DNA of 64,000 nucleotides from Amorphophallus konjac (Eukaryota > Streptophyta > Magnoliopsida > Alismatales > Araceae): the NCBI GenBank assembly GCA_022559845.1, contig CM040126.1, forward strand, positions 121,062,886 to 121,126,885, given 5' to 3'. The notes under the pieces are model-generated. The model made no database searches and was not told the origin of the DNA. It saw nothing but the letters and a program-made list of their open reading frames with translations. Position numbers and translations under genes: made by a program. Below, one piece after another: positions 52,901 through 63,008 of the stretch (within the stretch, counting starts at the first letter, position 1; every line of letters begins with the position of its first letter).

Positions 52901-54202
52901 AAATGAAGTGGGAGCTGTAGAAGGAATCCAGCAGTCCGATTGGCGGGAGCACCTCCTGCATTGGTTTCAGTGCCAGCAACTCCCGAAGGAGAAAGAACAG
53001 AGAATGAAACTCCTTAGAGTCAAAGACTCTTATGACATGAGGAATGGAATGTTGTTTCAGATAATGGTAGATGCCCACAAGAAGATCTTACTTCGCTGCT
53101 TATCCCCAGGGGAAGCCATGCAGGTAATGCACGAAGTCCATGCCGGGTCAGTCCGAAACTGAAAATTGAAATAAAGAAACTGGGCTACTATTGGCCCTCT
53201 ATGTTTGATGATTGTTGCAAGTTTGCCAAAGCCTGTTAAAGGTGTCAAGAACATGCCACTGTGTCAAAAAGGCCACCTGTGCCACTACATCCTACCATTC
53301 CAAGCTGGCCGTTTGCTCAATGGGGTACCGACGTGGTAGGACCACTACCAGCATCTTCATCAGGATGTAAATATATCTTAGCAGCTACAGACTACTTCTC
53401 CAGATGGACAGAGGCAGTAGCATTGAGAGAAGTGACGGGAGAACTGGTCGCCAGATTCTTCCGAAAAAATATAATATTCCGGTTTGAAGTACCCAGCCGA
53501 ATCATCTCTGACAACGGCAGTCACTTCAAGAATCAAAAGGTGTACTGACTAGTCGACAAGTACAAGATTGATTGGAGGGCATCATCTCCCTACTACCCTC
53601 AAGCCAACGGACTTGCAGAAGCCTTCAATAAGACGCTATGCACTCTGCTAGCAAAGACTGTCAAGGCTAACAAAAGAGATTGGGATGAAAGGATGTACGA
53701 AGCACTCTAGGCTTACCATACAGTCTATAAAACCTCGACTGGCTGCTCACCTTACTCCCTCGTGTACGGGTCGGAGGCTGTGGTGCCAATCGAAATAGAG
53801 GTCCCCTCGTTGCGAATCGCCATCCAGCATGGATTGGCAAGCAACGAGTAGACAAACATAGAAAGAAGACTGGAGGAGCTCATCGAGCTCGAAGGAAAGC
53901 GTCTCCGTGCGCAACAAAATATCCAACTCTACCAAGCCCGCATGGCCTGTGCTTTCGATAAGCTGGTCAAAGGATGAGAATTCAAGAAAGGTGACCTGGT
54001 AATGGTTAAAAGAAGAGAAGTGATGGCCTCCAACCCCAAAGGGAAGTTGGTTGAAAACTAGATCGGACCATATGTCGTCCGTCGAGTATATGAAGGGGGT
54101 GCGTATGTCCTTGTAGATCACAAATGAGTCATCCAGTTCTCTCCTCTTAATGGAAAACATATGAAGCTGTATCACACAGTTCAACCGACATTCCTAGAAT
54201 GA
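49974..54202 (+). pseudogene. Element B pol: RT, two RNase H domains, integrase, decayed
   Basis: The first 810 codons are open and carry RT with 'KNGQIRICVDFRDLNKACPK' and Y-I-D-D (about 51523-51534), and the native RNase H. A TAG at 52404 stands where A has Trp, just before the archaeal-type RNase H (F-D-G-A-S, 52415). A deletion of about 19 bases near 53150 shifts the frame and removes one zinc-binding His of integrase. Further stops: TAA 53237, TGA 53546, TAG 53708, TAG 53849, TGA 53975, TAG 54059, TGA 54125. The true end is TGA at 54200. Integrase core acids are otherwise visible ('QWGTDVVGPLP', 'ISDNGSHF', 'NGLAEAFNK'). Compared with A, the internal stops replace Trp, Gln or Arg in all but one case. 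Confidence 0.92.
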
Positions 54203-54214
54203 CCTATACCCACC

Positions 54215-55153
54215 CTTGGTCTAGTGGCATTCCGCCCTAACCGAGCTCTATCCACCTTAGTCTAGCGGCACTCCGCCCTAGCTAAGTTATACCTACCCTT
54301 GGTCTAGTGGCATTCCGCCCTGACCGAGCTCTATCCACCTTAGTCTAGCGGCACTCCGCCCTAGCTAAGTTCTACCTACCCTCGGTCTAGTGGCATTCCG
54401 CCCTGGCCGAGCTCTACCTGACTTAGTCTAGTGGCACCTTGCCCTAGCTAAGTTTTGCGTACCTTAGTCTAGTGGCACTCCGCCCTAGCTAAGTTCCACC
54501 TACCTTGGTCTAGTGGCATTCTGCCCTAGCCGAGCTCTACCTACCTTAGTCTAGTGGCACCTTGCCCTAGCTAAGTTCTACCTATCTTAGTCTAGTGGCA
54601 CCTTGCCCTAGCTAAGTTTTGCCTACCCTAGTCTAGTGGCACTCCGCCCTAGCTAAGTTCCACCTATCTTGGTCTAGTGGCATTCCGCCCTGGCCGAGCT
54701 CTACCTGTCTCAGTCTAGTGGCACCTTGCCCTAGCTAAGTTCTACCTGCCTTAGTCTAGTGGCACCTTACCCTAGCTAAGTTTTTCCCACCTTAGTCTAG
54801 TGGCACTCCACCCTAGCTAAGTTTCACCTACCTTGGTCTAGTGGCATTCCGCCCTGGCCGAGCTCTACCTACCTTAGTCTAGTGGCACCATGCCTTAGCT
54901 AAGTTCTACCTGCCTTAGCCTAGTGGCACTCTGCCCTAGCTAAGTTTTGTCTACCTTAGTCTAGTGGCACTCCGCCCTAGCTAAGTTCCACCTACCTTGG
55001 TCTAGTGGCATTCCGCCCTAGCCGAGCTCTACCTGCCTTAGTCTAGTGGCACTCCACTCTAGCTAAGTTCTACCTACCTTGGCCTAGTGGCACTCTGCCC
55101 TGGCTGAGCTCTATCTACCTTGGCCTAGTGGCACTCCGTCCTGGCCGAGCTCT
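54215..55153. repeat. Tandem array of about 41-bp units just after integrase of element B
   Basis: Units such as GTCTAGTGGCATTCCGCCCT followed by AGCTAAGTTCTACC, step 41-42 bp, about 22 copies with two alternating variants. It is the mirror image of 15150-15780 in A. Confidence 0.9.
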
Positions 55154-55190
55154 AAAATATATGTGTGTGTGTATATATATATAATGTGCA
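55154..55190. repeat. TG/TA simple repeat
   Basis: A run of ATATATGTGTGTGTGTATAT type between two tandem arrays of B. Another TATATA run lies near 55590-55612. Confidence 0.8.
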
Positions 55191-55194
55191 AAAC

Positions 55195-55585
55195 GACACT
55201 ACCATTGCAGGCCTTACGCCTAAATCGGCACAAATCTATTCCTTGCATTAGCATTACCTTCTTGCTAACGATTAAACCCTTTCTCGGCGCAAGGCCTCGT
55301 GCCCTAGCTGACCCTTCTACAACGTTGCCATTGCGGGCCTTACGCACGAATCGGCTCAAGATCTGTCCTTTGCGTTAGCATTACCTTCTTGCTGACGAAT
55401 AAACCCTTTTTCTCGACGCAAGACTTCGTGTCCTAGCCGACCCTCCTACGACATTGCCATTGCGGGCCTTACGCCCGAATCAGCACAAATCTATCCCTTG
55501 CGTTAGCATTACCTTCTTGCTAACGAATAAACCCTTTCTCGGCGCAAGGCCTCGTGCCCTAGCTGACCCTCTCAACGTCTTCTTG
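55195..55585. repeat. Three units of 126-129 bp in element B
   Basis: CATTGCGGGCCTTACGC-type cores at 55203, 55329 and 55458. Each unit also has TAGCATTACCTTCTTGCT and 'AAACCCTTTCTCGGCGCAAG'. No match to the 127-bp array of A was noticed by eye. Confidence 0.85.
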
Positions 55586-55631
55586 TTATATATAAAAATA
55601 TATATATAAAGAAAGGGAAAGAAAACAAATA

Positions 55632-55857
55632 TGGGGGCTTAAAATAGAGGTGCCCCACCGGCCTTGTTTCTACTTTAGGATAAGGGCAAAAATGGCTATA
55701 ATCCGGCTACGATGAAAACCCGAAATGGCGCGGCAGGCAAAATCGGGTACCCCGCCACGTGAAAACCTGAGAGGGCGCATGGGCAAAAGCAAGAGGGGGC
55801 TGACTTTGGCAAAAACCCGAAAGGGTGCTTAAGTCAGTAATGTGGTAATTTAAGTTC
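55632..55857. repeat. About 230-bp spacer module, copy 1 of element B
   Basis: Reverse-complement relative of the modules at 13547 and 14849, with GAAAACCCGAAAGGG-type blocks and ATCGGGTACCCCGCCACGTG. Confidence 0.85.
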
Positions 55858-55924
55858 CGCCTCACCCTCATTCTAGTGAAACTCTAAAAGGGTGATCACC
55901 ACGATCCCCATCGGAGATCTTTCT

Positions 55925-56895
55925 CTAACCTACTTTTGACCCTTGTCACCATCGGAAAGATCGGTCAGTCTCCTTGCGACCCTTGTCATCATCGGCAAGA
56001 TCGGTCGACCTACTCTTGACCCTTGTCACCATCGGCAAGATCGGTCGACCTACTCCTGACCCTTGTCACCATCGGCAAGATCGGTCAGCCTCCTTGCGAC
56101 CCTTATCACCATCAGCAAGATCGGTCAGCGTCCATGCGACCCTTGTCATCATCGACAAGATCGGTCGACCTACTTCTGACCCTTGTCACCATCGGCAAGA
56201 TTAGTCAGCCTCCTTGCGACCCTTGTCATCATCGGTAAGATCGGTCGACCTACTCCTGACCCTTGTCACCATCGGCAAGATCGGTCAGCCTCCTTGCGAC
56301 CCTTGTCATCATCGGTAAGATCGGTCGACCTACTTCTGACCCTTGTCACCATCGGCAAGATCGATCAGTCTCCTTGTGACCCTTGTCATCATCAGCAAGA
56401 TCGGTCGACCTACTTCTGACCCTTGTCACCATCGGTAAGATCGGTCAGCCTCCTTGCGGCCCTTGTCACCATCGGCAAGATCGGTCGACTTACTGCTGAC
56501 CCTTGTCACCATCGGCAAGATCGGTCGACCTACTCCTAACCCTTGTCACCATCGACAAGATCGGTCAGCCTCCTTACGACCCTTGTCACCATCGGCAAGA
56601 TCGGTCAGCCTCCTTGCGACCTTTGTCATCATCGGCAAGATCGATCAACCTACTCCTGACCCTTGTCACCATCGGCAAGATCGATCAGCCTCCTTGCGAC
56701 CCTTGTCATCATCGGCAAGATCGGTCAACTTACTCCTAACCCTTGTCACCGTCGGCAAGATCGATCAGCCTCCTTGCGACCCTTGTCATCATCGACAAGA
56801 TCGGTCGACCTCCTTGCAACCCTTGTCATCATCGGCAAGATCCGTCGACTTTCTCGTGGCCCTCGCCATCATCGACAAGGTCGGCCAGCATCTCC
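55925..56895. repeat. Tandem array of exact 40-bp units in element B
   Basis: CCTTGTCACCATCGGCAAGA followed by TCGGTCGACCTACTCCTGAC or TCGGTCAGCCTCCTTGCGAC repeats at 40 bp for about 24 units. Because 40 is not a multiple of three, the array is open in all three plus frames and gives several false repetitive proteins. Two unit variants often alternate. Confidence 0.95.
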
Positions 56896-56967
56896 TCAAG
56901 CCCGGCTTTACCCCGAGAATTGAATTCAAAAAAAATAATAATAAAAAAAGAATGATAAATAAAAAAA

Positions 56968-57185
56968 ATGAGGCTTAAAATAGAGGTGCCTCGCCAGTCT
57001 TGATCCTATACCAGGACAAGGGCAAAAATGGCTCTAACCCAGCTGCGGTGAAACCCGAAAGGGCACCACAGGCAAAATCGGGTACCCCGCCACGTGAAAA
57101 CCCGAGTGGGCGCGTGGGCAAAAGTGAAAGGGGGCTGGCTTCGGTGAAAACCCAAAAGGGCGCTGAAGTTAGTAATATGATAAAT
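56968..57185. repeat. About 230-bp spacer module, copy 2 of element B
   Basis: Near-copy of 55632-55857, between the 40-bp and 171-bp arrays. Confidence 0.85.
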
Positions 57186-57224
57186 GACGAATAATGATGA
57201 TACATCCTCCACCCAGGGGACCCT

Positions 57225-57905
57225 TTGCAGGGTCAGAGCGGAGTCTTCCTTTGAAAGTCCCACCGGCAAACAAATATCTATTCGACCCTTGCCATCATCG
57301 AAAAGGCCAGTCAACGTTTCCCCTTAACATGGACCTTTCATCCTCGTTAATGAATAAGCCCTCCTTTGCTTCGACATTTAACCAATGTCTATGAGCAAGT
57401 CTCTGTTCGACACTTGTCATCATCGGCAAGGCCGGTCAACGTTTCCATCTGTTCGACCCTTGCCATCATCGATAAGGCCGGTCAACGTTTCCCCTTAACT
57501 TGGACCTTTCATCCTCGTTAATGAATAAGCCCTCCTTTGCTTTGACATTTAACCAATGTCGATGAGCAAGCCTCTGTTCGACCCTTGTCATCATCGACAA
57601 GGCCGGTCGACGTTTCCATATGTTCGACCCTTGCCATCATCGACAAGGCCGGTCAACATTTTCCCTTAACTTGGACCTTTCATCCTCGTTAATGAATAAG
57701 CCCTCCTTTGCTTGACATTTAACCAATGTCGATGAGCAAGCCTCTGTTCGACCCTTGTCATCATCGGCAAGGCCGGTCGACGTTTCCCTTAACTTGGACC
57801 TTTCATCCTCGTTAATGACTAAGCCTTCCTTTGCTTCGACATTTAGCCAATGTCGATGAACGAGTTTCTCCTGACCCTTGCCACCATCGACAAGACTGGC
57901 CAACA
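57225..57905. repeat. Tandem array of 171-bp units in element B
   Basis: TCCTCGTTAATGAATAAGCC at 57341, 57512 and 57683 (171 bp apart) and a shorter last step of 123 (57806). Units contain GACCCTTG.CATCATCG..AAGGCCGGTC, related to the 40-bp unit, so the two arrays share an origin. Confidence 0.9.
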
Positions 57906-57974
57906 TCCCATTATTTCTCATCCATTCCGACGGTTGTTCCAGTAATCAAGTTCAAAAAAAATGATGAATAAAAA

Positions 57975-58192
57975 AAATGAGGCTTAAAATAGAGGTGCCT
58001 CGCCAGACTTACTCGGATATCCTGAGTAAGGGCAAAAATGGCTTTAACCATAGCTATGGTGAAAACCCGAAAGGGCACCGCAGGTAAAATCGGGTACCCC
58101 GCCACGTGAAAACACGCAAGGGCGCGTGGGTAAAAGTAAGAGGGGGCTGGCTTCGGCGAAAACCCGAAAGGGCGCTTAAGTCAGTAATGTGA
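57975..58192. repeat. About 230-bp spacer module, copy 3 of element B
   Basis: Same module as 55632 and 56968. Three copies in B versus two in A. Confidence 0.85.
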
Positions 58193-58955
58193 AAAAAAAT
58201 GAATGATGAATAAAAATAGAGCAAGTGATGATGATGAAATAATAATGTCATCCTCTCGTTTGTTACTTTATTCCGACAAAGGTTCTCGTGTAAGCTTTGC
58301 GCCTGTGAACCTACCTTTGCTTCGGCATTTGTCCCATGCCGATGAGCTAGCTACTTTTGATCCTTGTCACCATCGACAAGATCGATAAACTCCCTTTTGG
58401 CCCTTGTCACCATCGGTAAGACCGGTCAATATTCCCTTAACCCGGAGCTAACCTACTTTACCTCGGCATCCACCCAATGCCGATGAACGAGTTACTTTTG
58501 ACCCTTGTCATCATCGACAAGATCGGTCGGTGTTTCCTTCAACCCGGACCTTACGTCCGTGTTTTTGGGCAAACTTCCCTTTACTATGAACCTTTGCCAC
58601 TTTCGGCAAAGTCCACAAATAAATCCCTATTTCTACCCTTCGGCCCTTGGTGGCCCATAAACCTCTCTCCTTATTCCACGGTACTCGGCCCAGACGGATC
58701 AGTGGTCCCGAGAAGAAGTTGTGTCATGGTGGAGCAAACCCCTTGACCCTTCCCTGAAGGTGTGAGCGCTCTCCTACTCTAGCGACTGACATACTCTGGA
58801 CTAAATGAATCCATTCAGCAAGTAGATATGCAAAGTAAGGGAATGAAACTTTCCATTCAAAACAACAAAAAGGTAGGTACATGTTACCTGGGGCATACAC
58901 CCCCCAGAATACATGAAAGTTCACAAAAAGGGGGAGAAAAGACAAAATGATGGAG
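58193..58955 (-). other. Degenerate repeats and probable 3' UTR of the opposite-strand gene of B
   Basis: Up to about 58690 there are worn copies of the GACCCTTGTCACCATCG unit. From 58745 to 58955 the minus strand looks like the 3' UTR of the opposite-strand gene, with TTTTGAATGGAAAGTTTCAT near 58850. No separate gene is seen. Confidence 0.45.
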
Positions 58956-59252
58956 CTATTGCAGCGAACGGCGAAAGATGTCCTCGAAGTTCGACAGCCC
59001 TAGAGACGAGTAGCGGGCCAGCTCCTGTAGGTGGTTATCCTCATCCTGCAGTAGTACCAATTTCTCCTCAAGTGATGCGGCTTGCCCTTCTGCCAGCTCA
59101 ACCGCCTCTGTGTGCTGAACCCACAATTGATCGGACGATGCTAATTCTGCTTCAGCCCGGCTAAGTTCGACACGGAGCTTAGCAATCCGAGTCTTCAGAG
59201 AAGTCTGACGTTGGCCAGAATTGTCGACAATATCCTTCATCTGCTGGGTAGT
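58956..59252 (-). pseudogene. Element B: C-terminal coiled coil of the opposite-strand gene, cut by element C
   Basis: On the minus strand a coiled coil ('LRVELSRAEAELASSDQLW', 'LEEKLVLLQDEDNHLQELA') ends in 'FEDIFRRSLQ' and a stop at 58956. It matches the tail of the gene at 10374-11579 in A in type, ending and position. Everything upstream is missing because the LTR of C begins at 59253 inside the coding sequence. So B had the same opposite-strand gene when C inserted. The remnant is open over its whole length. Confidence 0.75.
59248..59252. repeat. Presumed target site of element C (GTAGT)
   Basis: Five bases before the LTR start. The other copy should follow C's 3' LTR outside the window. 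Confidence 0.4.
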
Positions 59253-62200
59253 TGTTGGCACTCAAAATATGATCCTTCGGCGATCAAGCTGCAAAGACGA
59301 ATGATACAGCCCATTGAAGCACAGAAGCCGATGAAGACTAGCTTACTAAAGGCCCTTCAAGTTGCCAGAGCCTCGAGCCACCTTGAAGGGAGCACCGGGG
59401 ACTTCACCTTAGGAGAGTCGGAACGAACCCACAACCAACCGGCAACGCGATCAAGCCTGCCCAATGATCCGGCATCGACCTCGTCATGCCGCTATCCCAC
59501 ATCCGTTGCCCGACCAAGGATGATGGTCTACCCAATGACTCTCCTAAGGAGGAAAAATATCCTCGGCCGCCCACAACAAGAGGCCAAGGGTTCTGCCAAC
59601 AGAGGGTCCCGATTACCCGACACGGGTTCGGCTTCTCGCCATAGTGGGCCCATTAGCGGCCGATTGAGCACCGTTCAAGGTGGAATTATCCAGGATGCAA
59701 CACCATCCTGCAAAGAAGCTTTGAGCACGAGTCCGTCTCAACCAGGAGCACAAGTCACAGTGCCGAAGGCTGTACCAGCAGGACGTCCGTGTGCTCAGAC
59801 CAGACACACGCGAAGGTCTGATCAAGGCCACTCGTCGTACCAAGAGCTGTGTCAACACCTCATCAAGGTTTTCCAAGGGCCAGGGCGAGAGGAATAGTCA
59901 ACGGGGGCTTCTGGAATCATCTCCGGACCCACCGGACCCAGCACACCAAGAACAAGCTGAAACGGCGCCGTCAAACCGGCGCGGCAAGAGCAACAGGGGC
60001 GTGTTCCCCGGCGCCGTCAAACCGGCGCGCAAAAGCCCAATCCGGGACTTCTTCCCGACGCCACCAAATCCGGCGCGCCCCCCTTCCCGGGGCACCGGAT
60101 TAACAGAAGCTATATATATAGCCTGCCTTCGGCCAGAGAAGGATAGACCAGAGAGAAAAAAGAAGGGAGAGGCGGAATCGAAAGAAAAAAAGAAAAGAGA
60201 ATTAGAAAGAAAGGGGGGAGGTCCAAGGAGAAGGAGTCGAGGGTTCTTCAATCGGAAGAAACCTCCGTTCGAGTCTCTCGGAGGCCGCCGCTCTGCTCCA
60301 TCCGAGCCTCCCAGAATCGGAGAAGGAGAGCATTTGTCTCTTGTCTACCTAGGTGGGTCTCCGTGGTTTCTTCCTGTTGAGTCCCCTATTCTTCTTTGAT
60401 TTTCTTCCCCTGATACAATGTAAGTGAGGGAGGGGAGGGGCGATGATATGAGCCTGGTTTTCCCCCTCCTTCTCACCGTTTCTGCGATCCCCTATATCGT
60501 ACTCTGTAATTTTCCCTTTCCATCATCAATGGAAACGGTGGCTGCGTGACAACGCCGGCACCGGAATGACAGTTGCGTGCCTCCCTTTCTTGTGTTCATA
60601 TGTTGAATGGATGTATGCATCGTCTGTTTCCTCTGTTCACGGATTGAATGAAGGTATCGTTTATTTCATCTTATGCTCCCTCACAGTCGGTGAAATGGCA
60701 CCGTGTGACAACGCCGGCGCCGTGGAGGGTGATGTTATTATGAGCATGCCTCTCCAATGATTTGTGTGCAGAACGAGGGGGAAGGAGTGTGCACGGCGCT
60801 GTGATCGTCCCTCCCGTCTGCCTCCATTCTTCTCTCTCTCTCCGTCTGTGTTTATCGGATTTTGCCTCTCGGCCAGGGATATGCCCTTGGGCTATACGAA
60901 TTGCTTCCCCCCTCCCCGGGGTTTCTTCTTTTATTATTCCGATGCGATGATCGAGTTCTGCATTATGCGTGTTACGAGCCTCGCGGTCAGGGACACACTC
61001 GTGTGTGTATCTCTGCCCACTCCCGTCTAAGGGTTAAACCCTCTACCTTCCCTATGCCTTCCTCATAGGCCAGAGGGAAAGAGAGGATCGCCTCTGTGCC
61101 GAGCCCTCGATGGCTATTTTACAGGCATAATATACATGCCCCTTTCCCAGGTCTCCATGCTAAACAGATAATATATAAGGATCCACTCATTTAGCCCGTC
61201 GGTTTCATGTTTCTAACATAAGCTTAACAGCTCGTTTGTCCACTTGCCGTCGAACGGCGTTGTGCATCGCATCTTAACAGGGGTATGCTCTGTAGCATCA
61301 CTCCAGTGCCCGGGGAGGGGGACATTTCCCCGATATTCCACGTTAGTCATTCTGCCGACGGAAGGTTCGTCCACCAATGATGAATATCCCAGCAGGCTAT
61401 TGAATGCACAGCAACAGGGCCCTGTCCCAACAGATCCAAATCCACGGTCCTTAACGGGCCTCGTGGTGGCCGTGGGTCGCGTGCCCCTCGTAGGCTTGCC
61501 CTCGGGGTTTCCTTCCCATATCGGTCATCCCGATCCGAGTGTTGTGGTGACTCGGGTTGCGTGCCCCTCGTAGGCTAGCCCTCTGGGTCTTAGCTCCCAC
61601 ATTGAGTCACCTCATTCACTCACTGTTACCCACGGATTTGGTGCCCCTAGCAGGTTTGACCTCGGGGTTTTTCCTCTCCGTTCGGGTTTTTGCCTGCCGC
61701 CGTTGTGCCACCCGGCTCTTAGGGGTTGCTCCACTACGTGAGTAATCCCCGCTTCTCCCCGATAAATCCTCCGGGATGGGGAGATGCTGCCGAAATTTTG
61801 GCTCGAACGAGTATAACTCGGAATGATCGCCGCGCTCGAGTACGAACCTCGCGCGGGCCCGTGACTCGACTCCCGGATGCCCTGGGGTCGACCCTGTGAA
61901 ATAATAGCTCAAATAAACTCTCAAAGTTCTCCAAAGTATTTCAATAAACCCAAGAAAAAATGAACAAATTCTCGTTTTAAGTTAAACTGGCGCCATCCGT
62001 TTACGGCGCGGCCTAAATGGCGCGCTCTAAAATGGCGCGCTCTCCACGGCGCGCCCTCCCCGGCGTGCCTCTCCCCGGCGCGCCCAATCAGGGCCGCGCC
62101 GTTTTAAACCTCTTTCTTTACCTACGGTTCTGGCGCCGTTTTAAGCCATTTACCTACGTTTCAGGGCGCCGTTTCAAGCGTTTTAGCCCCTTCCTTCGCA

Positions 62201-62890
62201 TGCACTGCACCAGTTTCGTTCCGAATCGTGTCGTCGCGTCATTCCAACCCTTTTCCCGCTCATGGGATGATTTCTTATGCTAATCATAGAAGGACACAAG
62301 CTCCTCGACCAAATAAACTGAATAAAATTAGCATGTCCAAGCATTCATATCGCATTAATGTATGCCTAAATATGTGCATCCTTGGTATATCAAATAATAT
62401 TGCCAGAAGGTCAGGTTATGCCTAATTGGAAGCCTTGTTACGCGTGAAGGTGGCCTTCGAGCCTAAGTCCTCCGCCATGTACCAGGGTCCACCCTAATAA
62501 ATCGTGTGTAGTCAATCGTAGCATCTTGCATGATCACTCGCATGCTCTGTATCCTTTATTCTGGCTTTGACAGCCCGCTATCTTAGCAATTAATCAAAGG
62601 TGTTCCCTCCTCGTGGGGGATGTAATTAACGCCATATCCTTTATGGTATGGCGGACTGCTGGTCCTGACCGAACCTCACATTCGCCCGACATGGGTCAGA
62701 ATGAGCGCACCATAAAATCGTCACTCATGTGACTAGCACACCCGCGTCGTCAATCGGTCAGTTGACTACCAGTTAGTCAAATGGCTGATCGATACGTGAA
62801 ATAAGACACGTATATATGTACGTATACACATATATACACGAAATAAGGTAAGAACGACAAGACGGTCGGATAAAAAAAACGTCGCAAACA
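59253..62890 (+). repeat. Element C 5' LTR (3638 bp)
   Basis: Starts TGTTGGCACTCAAAATAT as in B and ends GCAAACA, four bases before the PBS. Features in order: one GACCAAGGATGATGG core (59511), GGCGCGCC block (59965-60105), TATA (60111), purine-rich leader, donor TAG/GTGGGT (60352), GATGATATGAGCCT shared with B (about 60441), three 80-bp units (GTGCCCCT at 61481, 61561, 61641), motif GGGGAGATGCTGCCGAAATT (about 61778), second GGCGCGCC/CGCGCCGTTTTAA block (61985-62185), hairpin and ATGTAATTAACG (about 62600-62632). Confidence 0.88.
59965..60120 (+). promoter_or_regulatory. Promoter of LTR C: GGCGCGCC block and TATA box
   Basis: GGCGCCGTCAAACCGGCGCG-type motifs occur twice, then CCGGCGCGCCCCCC, then TATATATATA at 60111-60120. 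Same layout as LTRs A and B. Confidence 0.7.
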
Positions 62891-62894
62891 AGTC

Positions 62895-62912
62895 TGGCAC
62901 GTCCGGTGGGAC
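62895..62912 (+). promoter_or_regulatory. Element C primer binding site
   Basis: TGGCACGTCCGGTGGGAC, four bases (AGTC) inside the LTR. Confidence 0.8.
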
Positions 62913-63008
62913 TAGTGTCACCTTTCATCTCTTTGCCGAGATATTCGGGCTTTGAAGCCCTCTCAAAGGCTACTGATTATTTCCCTGTTTGTCTTTGCAG
63001 GCAGATCG

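Larger units (their letters stand above)
41414..59252 (+). mobile_element. Element B: Tat/Ogre-like gypsy, related to A, decayed and interrupted by C
   Basis: 5' LTR 41414-44803, PBS 44808, gag, protease, pol (to 54202), tandem repeats, and the tail of the opposite-strand gene on the minus strand. Order and repeats match element A in mirror image. At 59252 the sequence stops in the middle of the opposite-strand gene, with no polypurine tract, and the LTR of element C begins. B's own 3' part should therefore lie to the right of C, outside the window. Coding regions contain many stops. Confidence 0.85.

Noticed and set aside
55925..56895. CRISPR-like regular repeat
   Set aside because: No repeat-spacer structure, units are continuous, and the setting is a plant retrotransposon.
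55974..56978. Several long plus-strand frames with a repeated Pro/Ser/Arg-rich peptide ('SARSVDLLLTLVTIGKIG')
   Set aside because: They are the three-frame translation of an exact 40-bp tandem repeat. A non-multiple-of-three unit without stops is open in every frame.
41414..62890. Reading 41414-62890 as one element with matching 5' and 3' LTRs
   Set aside because: The right LTR is preceded by broken coding sequence of the opposite-strand gene and has no polypurine tract; it is followed by a PBS and gag, so it is the 5' LTR of a nested element.
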